A stretch of DNA of 64,000 nt from positions 124,001 through 188,000 of the forward strand of contig JAAFJN010000004.1 of the NCBI GenBank assembly GCA_013298845.1, in the 5' to 3' direction. The DNA is from Chitinophagales bacterium. GTDB lineage: Bacteria; Bacteroidota; Bacteroidia; Chitinophagales; Saprospiraceae. Every line of letters starts with the position of its first letter. Position 1 is the first letter of the stretch. This document shows positions 58,211-64,000 of the stretch, piece by piece. Position numbers and translations under genes: made by a program. The notes below the pieces were generated by a model. It ran no database searches. It was not told where the DNA came from and saw only the letters and a list, made by a program, of their open reading frames with translations.

Positions 58211-59470
58211 CTAACTGGCCAAGGCTTCGGATAAATTCATCCTCCAGGCTTTAATCGCCGGAACCAAAGCCGCTAATACACCTACGCCCAATACAATAGC
58301 GCCCAGTACCAACTCCTCCGAAATGAGGTGATTGGTTAACGTCAGGCGCAGGTCAGAACCGGCCTGTTCGTTAATCATCCAAATACCAAACCTGCTTAAA
58401 AGAAGACCCAGGCCCAAACCTAAAATGGCCAAAACAATACCTTCGGTGAGCAACAAAGCCGCCAGGCGGAATCGGCTGCTCCCCAAAGAGCGGAGTAAGG
58501 CCAATTCGTATTTGCGTTCTTTGAGGCGATTGTACAGGGCAATAAACACACTAAAACCCGAAATCAGCATAATAGAAAAAGCCAATAACCGCAGGGTGGT
58601 GATGCCCAAACCCATCAAATGAAATAGCCGGTTCATTTCCAAAGCCGGTACGGCAGCCTGCATCGTTGTGCCGCTGTTGATCATGCGCGGCAGCGACATG
58701 ATCCCCATTGGAGAGCGAAACTTGACCAGATAAGCGGTGATTTCGCGCGTTGAATCAATGGCTTCTTCTTCGTGTTCATGTTCGTGATCGTGGCCGTCGC
58801 CTTCGTGGTGATGCCCGTGGTCGTGGGCTTCGGCGGTACCTTCTTCGTGTTCTTCCGGGTGTTCGTGCATTTCCCACACGGATGCCAGCGGCGTCACGAT
58901 GAGATTATCCAAAATGGTATTGGTTGAGGACAAAACGCCCACCACTTCGTATTCGTGTTCGTCGTGGGTTTCGCCCTCGGCGGCTTCACCGTGCGTACCT
59001 TTAAAGGTTTTTCCCGGGGCAAGTCCCGTTTTTTGGGCGACATTGGCCCCTAATACAACTTCGAGGGAACGTTGGAAAAGACGGCCATTTTGCGCCACCG
59101 CGTTGTACTTGTGAATATAATTGGTATCCGTACCCAAGATGCGATAACCTTGGTACGAATCGCCGTACGACAACGGAATGGCTTGCTTTACCAGCGGGCC
59201 TTTCATGAGTTTTTGCGCCTCCAAAAGGTTAATATTACCAGTGGGAGCATCCACGTGATAGACGGCAGATAACACCAATTGCAGCGGGCTGCCTTTGGCC
59301 CCCACGACAAGGTCAATATCTTTCAGGTCCGTTTCAAATTTAGTTTCCAGTTGCTTTTGAACCAACAACAACAAAGAAATAATACCGGTACTAAAGGCCA
59401 GCAATACCACACTTAGTGTTGTATTGAGGGGTTTAAACCACAAATTTCGCCAAACAATTTTCAGAAACAT
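58211..59470 (-). CDS. ABC transporter permease (MacB/FtsX type) with His-rich loop
   Basis: The 419-residue protein has one N-terminal helix (about 18-37), a large extracytoplasmic domain, and three C-terminal helices with the FtsX pattern (YELALLRSLGSSRFRLAALLLTEG). The periplasmic domain holds a His/Glu/Asp-rich stretch at about 202-236 (HDHGHHHEGDGHDHEHEHE), a likely metal-binding loop, plus a smaller THDEHEYE patch near 168. It is 6 bp after the ATPase gene. Such type VII ABC systems move no solute across the membrane but work on envelope substrates. The histidines suggest zinc, cobalt or nickel, which is an inference. Confidence 0.88.
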   Translation of the reverse strand: MFLKIVWRNLWFKPLNTTLSVVLLAFSTGIISLLLLVQKQLETKFETDLKDIDLVVGAKGSPLQLVLSAVYHVDAPTGNINLLEAQKLMKGPLVKQAIPLSYGDSYQGYRILGTDTNYIHKYNAVAQNGRLFQRSLEVVLGANVAQKTGLAPGKTFKGTHGEAAEGETHDEHEYEVVGVLSSTNTILDNLIVTPLASVWEMHEHPEEHEEGTAEAHDHGHHHEGDGHDHEHEHEEEAIDSTREITAYLVKFRSPMGIMSLPRMINSGTTMQAAVPALEMNRLFHLMGLGITTLRLLAFSIMLISGFSVFIALYNRLKERKYELALLRSLGSSRFRLAALLLTEGIVLAILGLGLGLLLSRFGIWMINEQAGSDLRLTLTNHLISEELVLGAIVLGVGVLAALVPAIKAWRMNLSEALAS

Positions 59471-59476
59471 AGACTA

Positions 59477-60106
59477 TCAGGATAAGTGTACGCGGTTTTC
59501 AATTTTATCTTTCAAACGCCCGTCGTGGGTAACAATTACCAGCGCAGCCCCTTGTTGCGCCGCCATTTCGCGCAACAATTGATACACCTCGAAACAATTT
59601 TGGTCATCGAGGGCACTGGTGGGTTCATCGGCCAACAAAAGACCGGGCTGGTTAATAACGGCCCGAACAATAGAAATACGTTGCTGCTCCCCGATACTGA
59701 GTTGGGCCGGGTATTTTTTTAAAGTATGCGCCACCCCGAGACGGTCGCTCAAATCCGTAATGGTTTTAGCCGGATACGAATGGTGGCCCAACCAACCGGG
59801 TAGTTTTAAATTATCCATGACCGAAAGGGCCGCCAAAAAATGCGCCTTTTGGTACACCAAACCAATGTTTTTTGCCCGAAACTGGTCTTTTTCGGCGCTC
59901 GAAAGCCCCGTAATATCGGTATCATGAATACGAATTGCGCCTTTATCGGCGGTTAGAATACCGGCTAATAAATGCAGCAATGTTGTTTTACCACACCCCG
60001 ACTGCCCGGTAACCAGCAAAATTTCTCCTGCGGCACAATGCAAATCAGGGAATTGAAACCCTTTTGCTCCTTTGTAATGAAACTGAACGTTTTCTGTTGT
60101 TAACAT
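59477..60106 (-). CDS. ABC transporter ATP-binding protein (LolD/MacB type)
   Basis: The 209-residue ATPase has Walker A GQSGCGKTT (about 35-43), signature LSIGEQQRISIVRAV, Walker B LLLADEPTSALD and the H-loop VTHDGR. Its small size and the sequence around GLVYQKAHFLAALSVMDNL are typical of LolD/MacB-type ATPases. Its start codon is 2 bases from the stop codon of the T9SS protein gene and it ends 6 bp before the permease. Confidence 0.92.
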   Translation of the reverse strand: MLTTENVQFHYKGAKGFQFPDLHCAAGEILLVTGQSGCGKTTLLHLLAGILTADKGAIRIHDTDITGLSSAEKDQFRAKNIGLVYQKAHFLAALSVMDNLKLPGWLGHHSYPAKTITDLSDRLGVAHTLKKYPAQLSIGEQQRISIVRAVINQPGLLLADEPTSALDDQNCFEVYQLLREMAAQQGAALVIVTHDGRLKDKIENRVHLS

Positions 60107-60108
60107 CC

Positions 60109-63100
60109 TTATATTTTTATCAATTTCGTCGTGTACAGACGCTTATTGTCTTTAACCGAAATGGTATAAACACCGGCGGGCCAATGTTCAATGGAGAAAT
60201 CTAACGATTGCTTCCCGAAAATATCGGTGTGGAACATCAACCGGCCATCCAAATCCCGAATATCCAACTGAGCATCGGTGTTGTTCTCCGGCTCAAAAGT
60301 AAGATTTACCGATGCGCGGGCCGGATTAGGCCATACTTTCAGGTGAACGGCTTTTAGGATATTTTGTGCACCTTCTGCGTACAACCCGATGCTGCGTTGT
60401 TCCCCGTTGGGCAAAAAAGCCGCGTTGCGCAACGTTGGCGTATTGACCAAAGCCATTCCACTGCTTTGTTCCACCCAACCCAACAATACCCTTTTTGGGG
60501 TATCCGCCGGGTAGTCATCCACAACAATGGAAAGTATACCTTGTTCACTGAGTGCAAAATGGTCCTCGTCGGTGAATACCGGGATAAACCGTGCACCCAC
60601 CCCAATATCCAAGGCCATTTGAAAACCGGCCAGGTCAGTTTGTGCTTCCACATAAACGGGTAAACGTGCGCCCGCTTCGAGGTGATTACCCACAACAACT
60701 TTCATTGCTTCCGGCATTGTCCGATCAGCGGCGGCGGCTCCAAACGGCGTTGGAGCGGCGGTGTAATCAACATCTCCGATTTTAATGCCGTAAAAGTCGG
60801 CATTTTCGATGATATTAAACGCCGAGGAGACATTATACTGCTCCGGGAATGCCGTAGAGAACGGATTATTGGCATTGGGAAAGGTAAAACTACGCGGAAT
60901 AAAACGCCAACTGGTATTACCTGGCAATACCGCCAGTGTACCTAAAATCACCTTGCGTAAGGTAACAATATCAAACGTGGTGACGGTATTGGATTTATTT
61001 GCATCAGCGGCGATGAGTTTGTAAGGGGAATCAAAAGGTTCCAAATTCAAAATATGCCGTGAAATAAGAATCAAGTCGTAAGCATTAATGCCGTTGAGCA
61101 GATCGGAGGTATCCAATTGGGGCCGGACGAAATAATTACCAAACTGCGCCAAATCATTAAAATAATAGTATCCCAGCCCGGTATTGGTACAAGAACCTAC
61201 AAAATTGGTGTCCGGCATTTGGTAAAGTTCGAAATTGAGCGGAATTTGTTCCTCCAGCAAATTTTTCGCTGTACCGCTAATGGCCGGTAAATAATCCGGG
61301 CATTGTAAATTAGGGTCTTTAACCGCCACAATCGCCGTACAATGAGCGGTATTGAGGGCCTCGTCGCGCGCCCACACGCGTACCTCCCGGTAGCCAAGAT
61401 CGGCACACGTAAACCAAATGGTATCTTGCGGCGCACCAACGTTATTCAACGGAAAAACATCGCCGTAAGGCTGTCGCTCCACGGCCGTTAAAATATTTTC
61501 GGGGAGGCTGCGGTTATCAACGGCGCTGGCCAACAAATCGCTCAATGCAACTGGTGTGGCCAATGAACCATCCGTGGGAATATTCACCGAAGCACCGGGA
61601 TAACACGTGACTGTGGGGGCAATACAATCATCCGAAATCGAAAAATAATGGTTAAACGTAGTTGCATTACCGCAACGATCAATGACCGTCCACACGATAA
61701 AATGCGAACCGTACGGGAATTGCGGCACAACATAAGTATTGGGTTCGGCCATCGAATTCCAACGGACGCGCAGCAATAAGGAGTCACCCTGCGGGACTTT
61801 TTCCAGCGCAAAAACATATTTGTTATCAATGGAGGTAATCCGGCGATCGAACGGCCGTTGCTCCCCAATCGTCGTGACATTATTAAATAAAATGCTGCCG
61901 GGCGGGGGAGGATTGGCACTGTTTATAAATGTTTCTACAATTTGATCGCCATCCAAATCCAAAAACAGCACATAACTGGCCGTCAGGTTGGTATTACTGC
62001 AATTATCGGTCACTTTGAGGGTAATATCGGTGGGGCCATCAAACAGGTCATTGGTATTGTTCACCGGATTAAACCACATTGATCCCTGCCACAGATTGGG
62101 ATCATTGATGGTTTGGTCACAATACAGCGATGGTGCCGTAACCCGGCCTTTGGGCGCTACGGTATCGTACACAAAAATTCTTTGTTGGTAAATAAACCCA
62201 TTGGCCTCCGGTGTCCAAAACGCGCTATAATCGGTTTCGGAAGGGTCAAAAGGTTGAATTTTATGGCTCGTAGCAATTCCAGGCGGCCCTACGACCGGGC
62301 CGATAAAATTAGCCGGGGCAATCGGATTTATCAATGGAGTCGGGTTGGGCACGTATATAAGTGGTGTCGAGCCTGAGTAATGACACCAATTATATACCCT
62401 CCAGGTACGGATAATACTCATGCACGGTGCCGATTGGCTGCTGTATTGCACGGTATCAATGTGCCCGATGAACATGTTTTCGCAATTATTTTCCAAAATA
62501 ACCGGCGCCCCCAGCACAGCGGGTGATAAATCAGCGCAGCCCACCACGACTTTATCGTCGGGGAATTGTGCGTAGTAAAGTTGTTCGTTGGTGACACTAA
62601 TCAGTTGGGTACTGGTAGCGGTGTTACCCGCACAATCGCGGGCGGTGAACCGGCGACGGATATTTCCCCTTTTGCAGGTAACGTCGTAGGTGAGGTACTG
62701 ATCAACGTATGTGACAGTATCGAGGCAACAGTTATCAAAAACGGCCGGGTAGGTAATTTCGGTGTTTGGATTGGTATAGGTTTCGCAACTGAGGGTAATA
62801 TTGGGCAAAGAAGATATTTGAGGGTTCACCAACTCATCAACAATGACGCGGGCAACGCAATCGTCGTAATTGCCCACCCCAAAATCCGGGCTGACGGCAC
62901 CCGTATCCACGCTAATATTGTACACGCGAAATACTACCTCGATGGTATCACCGGCATCTTCGCAGCAGAAACGCAGTTGAGAACGGAACAAATCATCGCT
63001 GCCGCAAGGACCGGGCAACACGCGGCGCATCTTAAAAAAAAGGAAGTTACCAGCCTGATCATAACTGCCATCGTCCAGTTGAGAAGCGATCAGATTTTTG

Positions 63101-63267
63101 GTACCGTTACTATTCAACACCAGATCAAAGGTTGCAGTGCACACCGCTACCGGCGGCATTGCGTTTTGGGGGTTATTCTTTTCAGATTTTACGGCAAAAT
63201 GTAACCCATAAACCGATAAAAGGATGGCCAAAAAGCCATTAATTGAAAAAAATCGGGCGTTCAACAT
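60109..63267 (-). CDS. Large secreted T9SS protein with dockerin-like and cohesin-like regions
   Basis: The 1052-residue protein has a signal-type N-terminus (FFSINGFLAILLSVYGLHF), several HYR/Ig-like beta modules with paired cysteines (about 40-690) and a dockerin-like segment (about 725-790, GINAYDLILISRHILN and ADANKSNTVTTFDIVTLRK). A cohesin-like domain (about 852-960) and a T9SS type A C-terminus (LKVWPNPARASVNLTF) follow. It heads the operon with an ABC ATPase 2 bp downstream, so an envelope-related link with the transporter is possible, though unusual. Confidence 0.85.
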   Translation of the reverse strand: MLNARFFSINGFLAILLSVYGLHFAVKSEKNNPQNAMPPVAVCTATFDLVLNSNGTKNLIASQLDDGSYDQAGNFLFFKMRRVLPGPCGSDDLFRSQLRFCCEDAGDTIEVVFRVYNISVDTGAVSPDFGVGNYDDCVARVIVDELVNPQISSLPNITLSCETYTNPNTEITYPAVFDNCCLDTVTYVDQYLTYDVTCKRGNIRRRFTARDCAGNTATSTQLISVTNEQLYYAQFPDDKVVVGCADLSPAVLGAPVILENNCENMFIGHIDTVQYSSQSAPCMSIIRTWRVYNWCHYSGSTPLIYVPNPTPLINPIAPANFIGPVVGPPGIATSHKIQPFDPSETDYSAFWTPEANGFIYQQRIFVYDTVAPKGRVTAPSLYCDQTINDPNLWQGSMWFNPVNNTNDLFDGPTDITLKVTDNCSNTNLTASYVLFLDLDGDQIVETFINSANPPPPGSILFNNVTTIGEQRPFDRRITSIDNKYVFALEKVPQGDSLLLRVRWNSMAEPNTYVVPQFPYGSHFIVWTVIDRCGNATTFNHYFSISDDCIAPTVTCYPGASVNIPTDGSLATPVALSDLLASAVDNRSLPENILTAVERQPYGDVFPLNNVGAPQDTIWFTCADLGYREVRVWARDEALNTAHCTAIVAVKDPNLQCPDYLPAISGTAKNLLEEQIPLNFELYQMPDTNFVGSCTNTGLGYYYFNDLAQFGNYFVRPQLDTSDLLNGINAYDLILISRHILNLEPFDSPYKLIAADANKSNTVTTFDIVTLRKVILGTLAVLPGNTSWRFIPRSFTFPNANNPFSTAFPEQYNVSSAFNIIENADFYGIKIGDVDYTAAPTPFGAAAADRTMPEAMKVVVGNHLEAGARLPVYVEAQTDLAGFQMALDIGVGARFIPVFTDEDHFALSEQGILSIVVDDYPADTPKRVLLGWVEQSSGMALVNTPTLRNAAFLPNGEQRSIGLYAEGAQNILKAVHLKVWPNPARASVNLTFEPENNTDAQLDIRDLDGRLMFHTDIFGKQSLDFSIEHWPAGVYTISVKDNKRLYTTKLIKI

Positions 63268-63333
63268 GGGATGGTTTTTATTTTAATGATAGAAGCAACG
63301 CGCGGGGGGAAAGAAATGGATTAAAAATAATTG

Positions 63334-63378
63334 GGTAGAGCAGTACTCACCGTGTAATATAAGGTATACTGCTCTACC
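63334..63378 (-). terminator. Terminator for the 63401-63841 gene
   Basis: Perfect 12-bp stem GGTAGAGCAGTA / TACTGCTCTACC with a 21-base loop. On the minus strand it is followed by CAATTATTTTTAATCC. Confidence 0.75.
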
Positions 63379-63400
63379 AAAGGCGATTTCAAAGCAATGT

Positions 63401-63841
63401 TTAGTACAACAGCCCTTTCATGGCCAAAGTGACCACGATTAACAAAGCACCGGCACCCGTGAAAATAGCCACCGTTTTATGTTTTTCGGTATCATCCGTT
63501 TTGCGTTTAGAAAATGTGCGACCCAACTGAATCAACACAATGGCCAACAACATGGTTGTAATGTGTTCAACCGCAAAATAACGCAAAGTAGGGTCCTTCA
63601 TCGCTGCACCCATATCAGCAAACGCTGCTTTGGTGTACGCACTGGTAAAAAAATACTGAATCAAACCAACCAACAACTGGAGGTGGGCCAATCCGACCAA
63701 AGCGCCTCCGGCAGCGGAGTCCACTTTCTCGTACGGGCGTTTGCCAAGCCAGCCGCTAATGGAGCGGAACAGAACAAAAGCCAACGCGGCCAGAATCAAA
63801 TAGCGATTGTAATAGTGTAAATGGTATAACGCTGTGTGCAT
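63401..63841 (-). CDS. Small four-helix membrane protein
   Basis: The 146-residue protein has four hydrophobic helices and begins MHTALYHLHYYNRYLILAAL. Conserved histidines (about residues 7, 9, and HITTM near 95) and HLQLLVGLIQYFF give it a cytochrome-b-like look, and such proteins are often annotated that way in Bacteroidota without proof. ATG 63841 is chosen; a TACATTTG -7 box lies at 63870-63877. Confidence 0.75.
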   Translation of the reverse strand: MHTALYHLHYYNRYLILAALAFVLFRSISGWLGKRPYEKVDSAAGGALVGLAHLQLLVGLIQYFFTSAYTKAAFADMGAAMKDPTLRYFAVEHITTMLLAIVLIQLGRTFSKRKTDDTEKHKTVAIFTGAGALLIVVTLAMKGLLY

Positions 63842-63869
63842 ATCAATTTTGATTGTTGAAAAATAATAG

Positions 63870-63877
63870 CAAATGTA
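63870..63877 (-). promoter_or_regulatory. -7 box TACATTTG
   Basis: This matches TAnnTTTG on the minus strand and lies 28 bp upstream of ATG 63841. No -33 element is clear. Confidence 0.45.
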
Positions 63878-63926
63878 ATGCTTAAAGCAATTATCTTGTT
63901 CACCGAAGGACCGATAGCCTTGGATA

Positions 63927-64000
63927 TTAATTAAAAAAGCCGCTCCAGGCCTGCCCACCCGCTGCTCCGCCTTTCTCTTTATCGCCCTCCTCTCCGCTGC
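63927..64000 (-). CDS. Possible C-terminal end of a protein cut by the window edge
   Basis: The minus strand frame gives 24 codons ending SGFFN and a TAA stop. It is rich in G, E and K (EEGDKEKGGAAGG), like a flexible C-terminal tail. Only the open frame supports it. Confidence 0.35.
   Translation of the reverse strand, partial: SGEEGDKEKGGAAGGQAWSGFFN

Noticed and set aside
57608-58234. 208-residue plus-strand open frame rich in S, R and L
   Set aside because: It is the complement of the charged-repeat gene; the low-complexity repeat keeps several frames open. The minus-strand frame has a signal peptide and terminator.

Overview
The window looks like a chromosomal segment of a free-living Bacteroidota bacterium, most likely from the Saprospiria (Saprospiraceae or Haliscomenobacter-like). 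The signs are several secreted proteins ending in type IX secretion (T9SS) C-terminal sorting domains, a PorX-type T9SS regulator, a 1930-residue PKD-array protease, dockerin-like surface proteins, bacillithiol synthesis (BshC), LytS/LytTR two-component pairs, TAnnTTTG-type -7 promoter boxes and weak Shine-Dalgarno sequences. No rRNA, tRNA, CRISPR array, transposase or integrase was found. The taxonomic call is inference from gene content.

Layout. 1-8.4 kb: a cut-off MFS transporter and a Crp/Fnr regulator (minus), divergent from a heavy-metal efflux operon (small His-rich protein, CzcA fused to its own TolC-like outer-membrane factor, CzcB-like adaptor, then a secreted N-formylglutamate-amidohydrolase-like protein). 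A perfect TGTGA-N6-TCACA dyad lies between the two units. 8.5-16.2 kb: a DsbD-like reductase, a methyltransferase, membrane proteins, a tandem pair of paralogous envelope proteins and a truncated PhyH-like fragment. 16.2-29 kb: porX, a SpoU methyltransferase, a sortilin/BNR secreted protein, an HdeD-like protein, a methyltransferase, a lipoprotein and a soluble AAA+ - M41 protease fusion, with dispersed and heptameric repeats at several gene ends. 29-33.9 kb: LytTR regulator, LytS-like kinase, pullulanase and a lipoprotein with a structured leader. 34-39 kb: a five-gene minus-strand cluster DUF4956 - HlyD - TolC - small protein - CotH kinase. 39-45 kb: a metzincin protease carrying 18 PKD modules. 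45-57 kb: beta-barrel protein, SWIM protein, helical-repeat protein, T9SS/dockerin protein, bshC, SAM decarboxylase, lamin-tail protein. 57-64 kb: a DUF2188 gene coupled to a frameshifted gene of a putative nucleotide-hydrolase-like family, a highly charged heptad-repeat protein, and an operon of a T9SS/dockerin protein with an ABC transporter whose permease has a His-rich loop.

The most noteworthy systems are the CotH/DUF4956/HlyD/TolC cluster (34030-39027), the soluble AAA+-M41 protease (26779-28710), the DUF2188 bicistron with an overlooked upstream reading frame (56592-57407), the CzcA-TolC fusion with its divergent Crp/Fnr control region, and the recurrent placement of short repeats exactly at stop codons, where they supply the stop codon or the last codons of several genes.
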